Below are positions 1 through 12,300 of a DNA stretch of 64,000 nt, in pieces. The stretch comes from Conchocele bisecta. Its lineage: Eukaryota > Mollusca > Bivalvia > Lucinida > Thyasiridae. The DNA is taken from assembly GCA_029237695.1 (NCBI GenBank), contig CM055271.1:30812200-30876199 (forward strand), read 5' to 3'. The position numbers and the translations under genes are program-made. The notes beneath the pieces are model-generated. The model saw nothing but the letters and a program-made list of their open reading frames with translations, ran no database searches and was not told the DNA's origin. The stretch's first letter is position 1, and each line of letters starts with the position of its first letter.

Positions 1-330
1 ATATAGTGTTTGGACCGTCTGTCTGTCCATCCGCTCTCCCTGAAGTGACATTGTGGGGTGATTCACGAGTACATGACTTGCATGTGGGGTGCACCCCATA
101 CGCAACTATATCTTAATGAACTCCATCACTTCTGAAAAGCCCAAAAAAGCAATAACAAGAAATGCGTCTGTCGAACGCGGATGCCACCTGCAGCATATTT
201 GAGAAACTGTGACAAAGTGATTAACCAAAATTTGATAAACTGACAAAGTGGTTAAGTGAAAAGTGTGATGGACGGACAGACGGACGGTCCAAACACTATA
301 TGCCACCCGTTTCTTCGAAACCCGGTGGCA
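1..330. repeat. Fold-back end of a pearl/Helitron-like element
   Basis: The stretch around 1-30 (ATATAGTGTTTGGACCGTC) is inverted at 280-301. The segment 150-190 is the reverse complement of the 3' hairpin end also found at 1375-1400 and 22975-23005. GTCCGTCC microrepeats are characteristic. No coding capacity. Confidence 0.55.
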
Positions 331-619
331 TAAAAAATTGACGCCCCAGAGGGTGATGGTCAAAACCGTCCGTCCATCCAAACCCCACAAACAATGGCTG
401 AATAAATTTCCCCACAAGTACATATTGTACTTCACTGATCAAACCCAAATACCCCACAAGTGCATGCAGGAGACAAGTTAGTATAGGGGAGATAACACCT
501 TTAGCATTGTTTGCACCCCACAAATAGCACCCAAAAAACCCCAAAAGACTTGGCCAAAAACCCCACATGCAACAAACCCCACAACGTCACTTCAGTGAGT
601 ACGTCCGTCCGTCTGTCCG
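331..619. other. Non-coding stretch with CCCCACAA-rich repeats
   Basis: The motif CCCCACAA(G/A) recurs at irregular spacing. No splice-bounded exon or transposon end is seen. Confidence 0.4.
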
Positions 620-1400
620 TCCGTCACACTTTTCGGTTAACCACTTTGTCACAGTTTCTCAAACTGGCCATAGCATCTACATAAGTTGCTTAATTGCTTC
701 AACACTTCATTCATTGGTTATGTGTGTGCCACACCTGCCTTTTCATAATTTATATAACCTTCGCCTTTTGACCTTCACCAGGTTACTTAAATGACTTAAC
801 AATTTTGGTTAACCAGTTCGTCACAGTTTCTCAAACTGGCCATATCATCTACATAAGTTGCTTAATCGCTTCAATACTTCAACACTTCATTCATTGGTGG
901 GTATGTGTGCCACACCTGCCTTTTCATAATTTATATGACCTTCGCCTTTTGACCTTCACCAGGTTACTTAAATGACTTAACAATTTTGGTTAACCAGTTC
1001 GTCACAGTTTCTCAAACTGCCCATATCATCTACATAAGTTGCTTAATTGCTTCAATACTTCAACACTTCATTCATTGGTATGTGTGCCACACCTGCCTTT
1101 TCATAATTTATATCACCTTCGCCTTTTGACCTTCACCAGGTTATTTAAATGACTTAACAATTTTAGTTAACCAGTTCGTCACAGTTTCTCAAACTGGCCA
1201 TATCATCTACATAAGTTGCTTAATCGCTTCAATACTTCAACACTTCATTCATTGGTATGTGTGCCACACCTGCCTTTTCATAATTTATATGACCTTCGCC
1301 TTTTGACCTTCACCAGGTTACTTAAATGACTTAACCACTTTGTCACAGTTTCTCAAATATGCTGCAGGTGGCATCCGCGTTCGACAGACGCATTTCTTGT
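620..1400 (+). repeat. Tandem array, ~177 bp unit, about four copies, with 3' hairpin end
   Basis: The phrase ACAGTTTCTCAAACTG recurs near 651, 823, 1004 and 1181, with a last partial copy near 1344. Each unit carries TTGACCTTCACCAGGTTA. The array ends with hairpin GCGTtcgacagACGC and then ATTTCTTGTT, the 3' end also seen at 22975-23005. This fits the pearl/Helentron plan of a tandem core between unique ends. Confidence 0.75.
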
Positions 1401-1665
1401 TTTTTCTATTTTCCATGTTTATCATCAAAAACATGCTTTGACAGCACTTTATAATAATTTACCACATGCTTTGACAGCACTTCAGAATCATTTCCATTGG
1501 AAATGATTCTGAAGTGCTGTCAAACCATGTTTTTGTTGAGAAATAAGGCAAGATACAAAAGCAACAGCAGACGACAATTGTTGTGTGCAACGGTCTAAGG
1601 GTTCGCGTAGGTCACAAAATGTACACATTTTTTGTTTAGTAACCGGTGCAAATTTATTGCGCCAG
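1400..1665. mobile_element. F-family MITE (piggyBac-like fold-back), damaged
   Basis: Central palindrome around AATCATTTCCATTGGAAAT, with arms reading TGCTTTGACAGCACTT and its complement. It ends in CGGTCTAAGGGTT. Intact copies at 30714 and 58639 show TTAA at both ends. Confidence 0.75.
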
Positions 1666-1900
1666 TTACTACACAAAAATGTGTTTATACAGTATCTTCT
1701 GCATGTAGCTGAATTGGAATTTGTACGGAATCCGTGTGATAATCTCTTGTTTCTTTAACATGGTTTGTAAATATCTCTAAGGAATAAATGTTTTATTTCA
1801 GTATGGATGGTTGAAAAAAACTTGATGTCAGTTAGCTTCTATTCCATTGTGAAGTCCTAGTAATATATTTTCTAATAATAATACTGCGGTAACCATGGTA

Positions 1901-2142
1901 ACCAGGAGTGGATCCAGGATTTCAGGTTAGGGGGGGGTGGGACTTCTTAATTGAAATTGTTTACTATATTTTCGAACTAGCGTCAGCCAAGCGGAGCTGG
2001 GGAGACTGCTAGGTGGGTCCGATATCTACACCCCATTTTGCTGCACTATAGCGCATTTTAGAGCAAAAATATCTTTACTCGCCAAATTTTAGGGAGGGGC
2101 GCCCGCCGGGTTTTCCCCTACGTGAATCCGCCCTTGGTTACC
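1901..2142. mobile_element. hAT-like MITE fragment
   Basis: It starts with CAGGAGTGGATCCAGGATTT and ends with GTGAATCCGCCCTTG, imperfect inverted ends typical of hAT-derived MITEs. The middle is G-rich and non-coding. Confidence 0.4.
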
Positions 2143-2312
2143 AAGAACCCACTCTTCAAATGTTTCGGCACAAGGCCTTTATCAAGGAATTAATTTCTAC
2201 TAAACGCTCAGTGGCATCCATTTTAGATTTCACACACTTAGCGTTTAGTGGAAACTAATTCCTTGATAAAGGCCTTGTGTCATAACGTTGGACGAGTGGG
2301 TTCTTGGTTTTG
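2143..2312. repeat. Long-arm palindrome
   Basis: ACCAAGAACCCACTC at 2145 pairs with GAGTGGGTTCTTGGT ending near 2311, and the arms continue inward through AAGGCCTTTATCAAGGAATT. Only one copy is seen in the window. Confidence 0.65.
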
Positions 2313-2409
2313 CAGAATTTTTCAACATATATCAATGCAGAAATCTTGCTAATAATAATATAATTTGTAAATTGTGTAAAAGCTAATAAAATCACAAATT
2401 TCTGTGTGG

Positions 2410-2630
2410 ACATTATATGTAGCTGTGACTGGAGAAAAGGGGCTTATGGGTTTTGCGATCAGTGTAGATCCAGATCAGCCTGTGCATCCACACAGTCTGA
2501 TCAGGATCTACACTGTCGCCATTCCATGAACAAAGCACATGTAAATCATCATCAGGCTACAGGAGTGTGCTATTTGACCAGGAGCTACACTGGTCACAAA
2601 TCCCATACACCCCATTTCTCCAGCCACATA
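2410..2630. mobile_element. H-family MITE
   Basis: Ends are TGTAGCTGTGACTGGAG and CTCCAGCCACA, flanked by ATAT on both sides. The centre is the hairpin GTAGATCCAGATCAGCCTG opposite CAGTCTGATCAGGATCTACA, which recurs in the C, G and H families. Confidence 0.8.
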
Positions 2631-2688
2631 TTGGAAGAGATCTCCACACTGGAGCCGGGTTGTTTGTCTGGGTTGTCTGCCTGTGTGT

Positions 2689-3415
2689 TCGTCTGTCACT
2701 AAACTTAACATCGGAGAAATATGTAATTGTTATACAAACTTCTATTTCCTTCATCAAACATTCTTAATATTTCACACATGCATTCCTCTAAGGCTCTACT
2801 ATCATGCAGTGACAAATACACGACCGTTCAACACCCGCTGATCCCAAGGTGAAGGTCATATACTTTGTCTCTTCACAAAACTTAACATTGGAGAAATCTG
2901 TTATAACTTCTATTTCCTTCATTTTTAATATTTCACACATGCCTTCCTCTAAGGCTCTACTATCATGCTGTGACAAATCCACAACCCTCCAACCCCCGCT
3001 GATCCCAAGGTCAAGGTCACATACTTAGTCTCTTTACAAAACTTAACATCGAGAAATATGTTAGAACTTCTATTTCCTTTATCGAAAATTCTTGATATTT
3101 CATGAATGCATTCCTCTACGTTTCTACTATCATGCTGTGACAAATCCATGAACGTCCAACCCCCGCTGATCCCAAGATCAAGGTCACGTACTTAGTCTCT
3201 TCACAAAACTGAACATCAGAGAAATCTGTTACAACTTCTATTTCCTTCATCAAAAATTCTTAATATTTCACACATGCATTCCTGTAAGGGTCTACTATCA
3301 TGCTGTGGCAAATCCACGACTGTCCAACCCCTGCTGACCCAAAGGTCAAGGTCACATACTCTTCATAGTCTCTTCACAAAACTTAACATACTTATTCTCT
3401 GAGACAAATCCATGC
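2689..3415 (+). repeat. Tandem array, ~165-170 bp unit, four to five copies
   Basis: The phrase CACAAAACTTAACAT(C) recurs near 2697, 2874, 3036, 3204 and 3376, with AAGGTCAAGGTCAC in every unit. The same unit makes up the element at 17385-18181. Confidence 0.75.
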
Positions 3416-4195
3416 AAGCCCACATACTACAAATCTACATATTTAGGGGCAACTGGCGGGTGGGGGGTATTCCGTAAGCTTCCCGGTAGCACAAATTGTG
3501 GATGTTTAAAAAAACATTTGTCTTCTATCACATAAGAAAATCAAAGGACTGAAAGTCCTGAAATCCTTCGCAGTACGTGCTTGTGGAGGACACATATACT
3601 AAGAATTCATTTGTTGAAAAGTACATTGTAGTCTTAAGAATTGGCACCAGGAGGGATGCGGAACTTTGCTGAATACATGTATTGCGGCTTGTCAGTAGTT
3701 GAGACAGCAACTAATCAAATGGTCAGCTACAAGTTTCACTTGCTCAATAATTTCCCGACTATATATACTCACAGGATATATTGCTTTGTCATATGTTATT
3801 ATACACTAGTTCTGAAATATATATGCATTACCATAGTAACCATGGTAACCAATATTTGAAAACACAAAAATAGTATTTTTTGAAAAGGTGTTTACTTTTT
3901 GAAAATCAATGCAATACACCCGAGTACTGTTACCATCTTGTAATACACTTAACATTTGAACGTTTAATAATATTGGTTGTCATGGCAACCATTTTAATAT
4001 TTCACACAAAAAATCATATATACTCTTTTTAAAATCAATACAAAGAACTCATATTAATACATAACAGTTAATAGTTTATAAAGTATACAGAAACGTTTGC
4101 AATAACACACATATAGCACAAAAAAGGAAACAACACATGTATTACGCTGAAACAGCAAGATAGCTCGCTGTTTTACTGTTGTTGAACTACTTTTT
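3416..4195. other. Unassigned non-coding DNA
   Basis: AT-rich sequence with no recognisable exon or transposon terminus. It contains CCATGGTAACCA and a few matches to the end of the 17385-18181 element (TATTCCGTAAGC near 3469). Confidence 0.4.
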
Positions 4196-5330
4196 ATACC
4201 ACCGTTTTTTAAAAAACGGTACGTATTATGTTTTACCGCACGGCGGGCGGGCGGCTGAAGAAAAAGCGCATAGTTCGTGTACACAACTCCTCCGAAACCG
4301 GCGGGCGGGCGGCTGAAGAACACGTCTTCTACACATATTGATTTTTCTACATTTTTCTATACAATTCTATATACGGTACAGAGTTTGTGTAAACAACTCC
4401 TCCGAAACCGTTCAGTAGATCGATCTGAAACTATACACACGTCTTCTACACATATTGAAGATGTGCACCTTGGTGTTTTTATGCCGAAAAAATATTTTTT
4501 AACAAAAATATCATCTTTTTAACTTAGCCATTTTTTCTACATTTTTCTATACTATTCTATATACGGTACAGAGTTTGTGTACACAACTCCTCCGAAACCG
4601 TTCAGTCGATCGTTCTGAAACTATACACACGTCTTCTACACATATTGAAGATGTGCACCTTGGTGTTTTTATGCCGAAAAAATATTTTTTTAACAAAAAT
4701 ATCATCTTTTTAAACTTTAGCCATTTTTTCTACATTTTTCTATACAATTCTATATACGGTACAGAGTTTGTGTACACAACTCCTCCGAAACCGTTCAGTC
4801 GATCGTTCTGAAACTATACACACGTCTTCTACACATATTGAAGATGTGCACCTTGGTGTTTTTATGTCAAAAATATATTTTTTAACAAAAATATCATCTT
4901 TTTAACTTAGCCATTTTTTCTACATTTTTCTATACAATTCTATATACAGTACAGAGTTTGTGTACACAACTCCTCCGAAACCGTTCAGTCGATCGTTCTG
5001 AAACTATACACACATCTTCTACACATATTGAAGATGTGGACCTTGGTGTTTTTATGCCGAAAAAATATTTTTTAACAAAAATATCACCTTTTTAACTTAG
5101 CCATTTTTTCTACATTTTTCTATACAATTCTATATACGGTATAGAGTTTGTGTACACAACTCCTCCGAAACTGTTCAGTCGGTCGTTCTGAAACTATACA
5201 CATGTCTTCTACACATATTGAAGATGTGCACCTTATGTTTTTATGCCGAAAACATATTTTTTACAAAACTATCACCTGTTTAACTTAGCCATTTTTTCTA
5301 CATTATTGTATCCAATTCCCTATCATTTCT
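4196..5330 (+). repeat. Tandem array, ~190 bp unit, five to six copies, with GGGCGGGCGG head
   Basis: ACAACTCCTCCGAAACCG recurs at about 4283, 4394, 4581, 4774, 4965 and 5156. Units share CGTCTTCTACACATATTGAA and a poly-A/T block. The head has the hairpin ACCGTTTTTTAAAAAACGGT at 4201. A diverged single unit lies at 41530-41690. Pearl-like structure. Confidence 0.75.
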
Positions 5331-5756
5331 ACTTTACACTCTACTTTTCTATCTCTGCCTAAATTAGTATACATGTTTAGCACAACGAGATGAAGAAATA
5401 ATGCTCAAATTCTCATTAATGGTTCTTGCCTTGGTGACAGCTTCACATTTCTGCATCTTCGCTGTCTGGCCCATATTCGACGGGCATTTTTTGTGACTTG
5501 CGGCACTCTTGTTTATGGTGTAGTACCGCGTGTTTTTCTAAAGTTAAACCCGCAAACAGTGACACTGCGACTGCCACTTAACTCATTAGCATATCTGCAA
5601 TGACTGAGAATTTTCATATAGTTACTAAATCCGAGCTAATAGCTCGGATAAAAATTGACCAAAAAAACATACGGTGATCAGTGTAAATGTACACAATGAT
5701 TCGTGACTTGTGGAAATGCACTTGCTGTTCACTTGATGAAAAATAAATTGATCTTA
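5331..5756. other. Non-coding, with a repeat terminus
   Basis: The segment 5470-5518 (CGACGGGCAT ... CGGCACTCTTGTT) matches the terminus at 35924-35964. The remainder is unassigned. Confidence 0.45.
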
Positions 5757-6132
5757 CAGCGCTCCAGATAAGCTGCGTATTCGCTTAAATACCCAATTAA
5801 AATTGCCAAAAACCCAATTGAAATCAGAAGTAGCGAGTATCAAAAAGCAATACAAATTTTGTGGTACCTGCTAGAAACAATAAACAGACCACAAATATAG
5901 CATAGTTTTCTTATTTTCCATGAAACACATCTTGGTATTTCATTAGAATTGTCTCCAAGGAGACAATTCTAATGAAAAGCCCAGACATGCAAGCTATTCA
6001 ATAATTGCTGTATGTTGATGTGTAAACAGTAGTGTGATTTTATTTTACCCAATTCAAATTTTGAAATACCCAATTGCTTCAGAAATGATGGAGTGACAAT
6101 ACTCAATTACTAATTCCTTATCTGGAGCCCTG
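5757..6132. mobile_element. A-family hAT-like MITE
   Basis: It runs from CAGCGCTCCAGATAAG to CTTATCTGGAGCCCTG, with the internal palindrome TTAGAATTGTCTCCAAGGAG and its complement. Flanks are ATCTTA and ATCTTG. It lies directly upstream of the ZGPAT acceptor at 6156. Confidence 0.82.
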
Positions 6133-6156
6133 ATCTTGTATGTTTTCTTCTTTCAG

Positions 6157-6308
6157 GTTCATTACTGTCGTTGAAGAAAAGCGAGATTTTAAAGTCACTG
6201 GATGGCCATGATGAGAATGAACAAGCTGAAGGTCAAAGTTCACTGCAGTCTAAGTCGGCTGGCAGCTTTCAGAATGGTGATATGGATGCAGAGTATGCAG
6301 AATTTCAG
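6157..6308 (+). CDS. ZGPAT: ZGPAT exon: N-terminal [11 protein letters not shown] segment
   Basis: The acceptor is TTCTTTCAG ending at 6156 and the donor GTAAAA begins at 6309. Two bases (6157-6158) complete an upstream codon, followed by 50 codons from [16 protein letters not shown] to DAEYAEFQ. Vertebrate ZGPAT has a comparable SL-x-S-x-KKS stretch just before its acidic region. The exon is preceded by a hAT-like MITE that ends only about 24 bp before the acceptor. Confidence 0.82.
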
Positions 6309-9300
6309 GTAAAAATAATACCAAAGTTGAGCATTATGCTTTTTTTCGTGCCCAGGGGCCCGTTTCACTAAACATCGCACGACTAAAATGTTCGTAAGTG
6401 CAAAATTATGATTAAATTTCACATTAACACTGTTTTCCTGTAAACTATTACTGGATTTACTTTTATTGAGCATAGGCTGCATATGCAGCCTAAGCTCAAT
6501 AAATGTAAATCCATCAATTGAAATTTACAGACGATCCTAAATTTGCAATTACGAACATTTTAGTCGTACAAAGTTTAGTGTAACGGCCCCCAGGATCAGA
6601 CTTATTTTCTGCACATCAGTGGCAAACCTTAAAGGCAGTGTGCCTCACATGATTCACTATATGCATGCTTTGTCCGACAAAGGTACTCATGAATGTAAAC
6701 ATATGTTTTTAAAATAATTCAGTTATTCTCTGCCTTTTTGTGATTTATATGCCAGCTGGCAGATGATTGTAAATTTGATTTCCAATCATCTGCCAGCTCT
6801 GGCATATAAATACAGTGAGCGATTTTATAAACACATGCCAGATACGGCCAATGGTTGAAAATAAAATCGATTTTATTTGCCACTATGGGCAATCTCTGGC
6901 ATGTAAATCACAAAACAGGGTATGGGATAACGTGGTCTATTGTTTACACTACACCAATGGCGGCGCCCATGATGTCTCCGGTAAATTTTATTTTTCATCA
7001 ATACGACTGCGGTTTCTTCCTTTTAATGATGACCATGTTCCAGCCGTTAACACTACTAGTCCGCCAATACCAAATTTAGCAGTATTGCTTGTATAGTTAG
7101 TCTGAACATTCTGCAGAGAAATTTGAATCAAACGTTGTTTAAACGTCGTGGGAAAAAAATGTTGATTTAGAGAATGTCATGCAAGTGTCCTTTGACATGT
7201 TTGATATCAAATTTACCATGCACGGCTAGGAAATTCTAAATTCTGAGGATCTCCCAGGGGCCTATTTCATCAACATTGCAAAGTATACTTTACTAGCAAA
7301 GTATACTTTGAGGGAGTAATCATTTATTTTTCCTGAAATGCATTATTTCATATAGAACTAACAAATGCATATATTTCATGATTAAAAGTATGCAGAATTA
7401 TTATACTGAATTTATTACATTATCACAGCCATTAAATGGCTGTGATAATGTAATAAATTCACCCACATGATTCACTATATGCATGCTTTGTCCGACAAAG
7501 GTACTCATGAATGTAAACATATGTTTTTAAAATAATTCAGTTATTCTCTGCCTTTTTGTGATTTATATGCCAGCTGGCAGATGATTGTAAATTTGATTTC
7601 CAATCATCTGCCAGCTCTGGCATATAAATACAGTGAGCGATTTTATAAACACATGCCAGATACGGCCAATGGTTGAAAATAAAATCGATTTTATTTGCCA
7701 CTATGGGCAATCTCTGGCATGTAAATCACAAAACAGGGTATGGGATAACGTGGTCTATTGTTTACACTACACCAATGGCGGCGCCCATGATGTCTCCGGT
7801 GGTAAATTTTATTTTTCATCAATACGACTGCGGTTTCTTCCTTTTAATGATGACCATGTTCCAGCCGTTAACACTACTAGTCCGCCAATACCAAATTTAG
7901 CAGTATTTCTTGTATAGTTAGTCTGAACATTCTGCAGAGAAATTTGAATCAAACGTTGTTTAAACGTCGTGGGAAAAAAATGTTGATTTAGAGAATGTCA
8001 TGCAAGTATCCTTTGACATGTTTGATATCAAATTTACCATGCACGGCTAGGAAATTCTAAATTCTGAGGATCTCCCAGGGGCCTATTTCATCAACATTGC
8101 AAAGTATACTTTACTAGCAAAGTATACTTTGAGGGAGTAATCATTTATTTTTCCTGAAATGCATTATTTCATATAGAACTAACAAATGCATATATTTCAT
8201 GATTAAAAGTATGCAGAATTATTATACTGAATTTATTACATTATCACAGCCATTAAATGGCTGTGATAATGTAATAAATTCAGTATAATAAAAATTAATA
8301 AATTTAAAAAAAAATTGAAAATTCCTCCCTCAAAGTATACTTTGCTACTAAAGTATACTTTGCTACTAAAGTATACTTTGCTACTAAAGTATACTTTGCA
8401 ATGTTGATGAAATAGGCTACAGGAGTTACCACAATTTCCCTCATAATATTTATACATGTATCATAATTTCTACAAATTCCGAGTCGAGGTTGACACGTCG
8501 CTGTTTATCTGTTAACATTTTATGCTACAATATGGGCAAATGTAACATGATTTTCATTACATTGCACAAGTTTGTGTTGCATCATTCAGTAATATTATGT
8601 GACTCCATTTAACCAATGGAACATCAACAAAATAAGTTGTGACCCAGACACGATATCTAGTAAATGCAGGATATGAGAATTTGTTGGCAGTAGGTCCGAA
8701 TATGCGTATCTATATACTAGCATGCCATGTCTCCATCTCATTTATTACCCCTCGCCGATAGGCAAGAGAGGATATAGCGTTAATCCATGTACGTACGTTA
8801 GTAACACTTCATTTTTCAATAACATATGAACCGCTTCATCGATTTTGGCTTGTAAGTCGTAAAACTTTAAACACTAATAGCTACACACCTAAAACTTGGT
8901 ATGTAGCTTCCTTATGAGGAGTAGATGCGCAAAGTTTATTTCAATTTTTTATTTGACCCCTGGGTCATGGATTATCTCGCCCTTTTCGACTTTGGCATTG
9001 TTTGCCTTGTAACTCGTAAAACTGTAATAGCTACATATCTGAAATTGGTATGTAGCTTCCTTATGATGAGTAGATGTGCAAGTTTGTTTTGATTTTTGAA
9101 GGTAGACCGCTGGAAAATCACAATTTATACAATATGAGAGACCTTGAATGGGCTACGTAGCTCGTTGGTGCAACACCCCAGGAAAAATGATATAAGACCA
9201 TATTTCTGGCGAGTATTAATAAACATAGGCAATAATCATATTTAACAAACAAAGGCAGTTTAAACACATATCCGTTATAGTATTATTTGTAGGTCAATGC

Positions 9301-12300
9301 CAGCGAGGGGAATAACTTTGTTTAACATGTTGCAATGCCAGTTCTTGTTTGCTTTTATTTTTTACTTTCATTCATTACTGTGCTCTCATGGGAGTGTAGC
9401 GGAAGCGATGTGACCATAGTGCTATGTCTAGCCACAGGTGGAAGACTCGGACCTAAGAGACCCAAAAAATGCCTATTAAAAAAAATCCCATTACCCCACC
9501 CACTTGGTCTCGTACAGTACCATCTTCTATATAGAAGATGGTACTGTACGAGACCAAGTGGGTGGGGTAATGGGATTTTTTAAATAGGTATAGGTATATA
9601 GAAGATGGTACTGTACTAGACTAAGTGGGTGGGGTAATGGGATTTTTTTAATAGGGATTTGTTTGGTGTCATAGGTCCGAGTCTTCCACCTGTGTCTAGC
9701 ATATCTAGTCCAGGGCTCCAGATAAGGAATTAGTAATTGAGTATTGTTACTCCATCATTTCTGAAGCAATTGGGTATTTCAAAATTTTAATTGGGTAAAA
9801 TTAAATCACACTACTGTTTACACATCAACAGACAGCTTTTTGATACTCACTACTTCTGATTTCAATTGGGTTTTTGGCAATTTTAATTGGGTATTTACGC
9901 AAATACGCAGCTTATCTGGAGCTCTGTAGTCAATGCAGTTTACGATAATTTGTTATCAGTCGGCCCGACAATGCTTTGTGAGTTACCTAATAATCTATAT
10001 TACAGGCCCTGCTGCAAGAACATGCGACACCAGCAACCAACCATTTGGAGGGTGCTTCAAACAATCGCACAGACATCATTAACTGTAACACAGACACCCA
10101 TGCTCTATCTAACACAGAGTTTAAGGCCAACACAAATTCAGTGTATCTATCTATTGAGGAAGGCAAAAACAGGAGCAATTCTGTGAATCAATCTGTAGAT
10201 GATGGTTCAGACAAGAGGACCTCTGCAGAGCTGTCCATGGAGGATGTATCGGACCTGTATCGTGAGATCATGTGGTCGAAGTGCCGGGCTCGGTACAGGC
10301 AGGACTGGGGCGAGACAACATACAACAACGCCTTAATCGTGGGGATAGAACCACATCCTGATTCCGATATGCCAAAGGTAGGTATACAGAGAATTCCAGG
10401 CTAGTTTTTGATACAATTGTATCAGGTAAGGCTAGGAAAATATGGTTTTCGTTGATTTCATTCGGTAGTGTCATGTGACGTCATTCGACCAATGAAACAT
10501 GTATACAAAGTTATATGTATTTAGTCAATGCAGAATACAAAGATTTATCGTCAGTCTGTATGTATAAGCTGATGTAAACATTAAGGATCCGTATCTTCAT
10601 GTTGAATCATACGCTGATTCACACATAGGAACAAATGATCCAGTGTAGTTCGACTGTGGCCTAGGCCACAGTCGAACTACACTGGATCACTTGTTCCTAT
10701 GTGTGAATCACCGTAACAACAAAGTCAAAATTGCATTCTCTGATGTTTCATTGGTCGAACGACGTCACATGACAATAAAAACTTTCAGTGATGAAAGTTT
10801 TTATTGTCATATTTATGCCTCTCGTCTCGGTAGAGCCGGAGGCATATAGTGTTTGGACTGTGTGTCCGTCCGTGTGTCTGGCACATTAAGAAGTTCGCCA
10901 GAGTTTCTCAATTATGTCATAACTTCTATATACCTTGAAGGATTGCTTAAATATTTCAACATAACATACATGTGGATAAATGACACACATTCATGCTGCC
11001 ATTAACATGACCTTGACCTTTTGACCTGCACATCTTTGAACTTTTTCACACATTAAGAAGTTCACCAGAGTTTCTCAATTCTGTCATAACTATTAACTTC
11101 AATATCCCTTGATAGATTGCTTCAATATTTCAATACATCATACTTGTGGACAAATGCCACACATCCATGCTGCCCTTAGTATTAATTCACATTTCACATT
11201 AAGAAGTTTCTCAAGTCTGTCATAACGTTTACATCCCTTGGTGGATTACTTTAATATTTCAATATATCATACTTGAGGACAAATGACACACATACACGCT
11301 GCCCTTAATATGACCTTGACCATTTGACCTTCACAACTACAAACTTTTTCACACATTAAGAAGTTCGCCGGAGTTTCTCTTTTCCTGTCATAACTTCAAT
11401 AACCCTTGATAGATTACTTTAATATTTCAATACATCATACTTGTGGACAATTGCCACACATCCATACATCCATGACCATGACCTTTTGACGGTGACCTTC
11501 ATAAATATGTTTGTGAATACTTATCACTTTGGTTAATTAACTTTGCCACAGTTTCACTAATCCGCCACCGGGGGCATTCGTGTGCCAACAGGCCACATTT
11601 CTGCAGTGCAGTGCTCCCTGATACAGGGGCATTCCCGTCTGTGTATGACCTTGCTGTTGAACGGACGCAAAACCTGAATCGATCAATCATTGCCTGACGT
11701 TGTCCCCAGGTGTGTGTGATGTTCACAAACCCCACTCAGGCTGCCATGCTGCCGTGTAAATATCAACTGGAAAATACTGAATAGCTGTAAATTTGTATGT
11801 CAATATTTTCTTTATTTCATCTCGAAAATATATATTGTTACCACTCATTTGAACTGTCTCGACGAGACGGTTCAAATGAGTAGTAACAACATATACCTTT
11901 AATGAGAAATAAACCAAATATTTAGATTGTGCGTGTGATGTTGTCTCCAGGTGCGTGTGATGTTCACCAACCCCACTCAGGCTGCCATGCTGCCGTGTAA
12001 ATACCAACTGGAAGACAGCTGTAAATTTACTGAAGATTCCTGCAGGTATGTCAATAGGCTGGGATATGCAGAACTCCAGGCAAGGCACGTTTTGATGTCT
12101 TTTACACTTTTGTTACCTGAATGCAAAATACTCACAATTTAACCCATTAGAAATGGGATACAATTATAGTTGATAGGCTGTTAAACCCCAACAAACAAAC
12201 ACTTTTAGTAGTATGAAACTTTTGAGGGAAAAAAACACTTATTTTCTTTATTTCATCTCAAAAGTAGATATTGTTACCACTCATTTGAACCGTCTCGATG

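Noticed and set aside
5401..5500. Short frame starting with a hydrophobic, signal-like peptide (MLKFSLMVLALVTASHFCIF)
   Set aside because: It runs into a repeat terminus after about 30 codons, with no splice-bounded continuation. It could not be supported as an exon.
6815..7917. Pair of 93-94 codon open frames with the same sequence
   Set aside because: They lie in the 818 bp tandem duplication within a ZGPAT intron. The identity comes from the duplication, and no domain or splice context supports coding.
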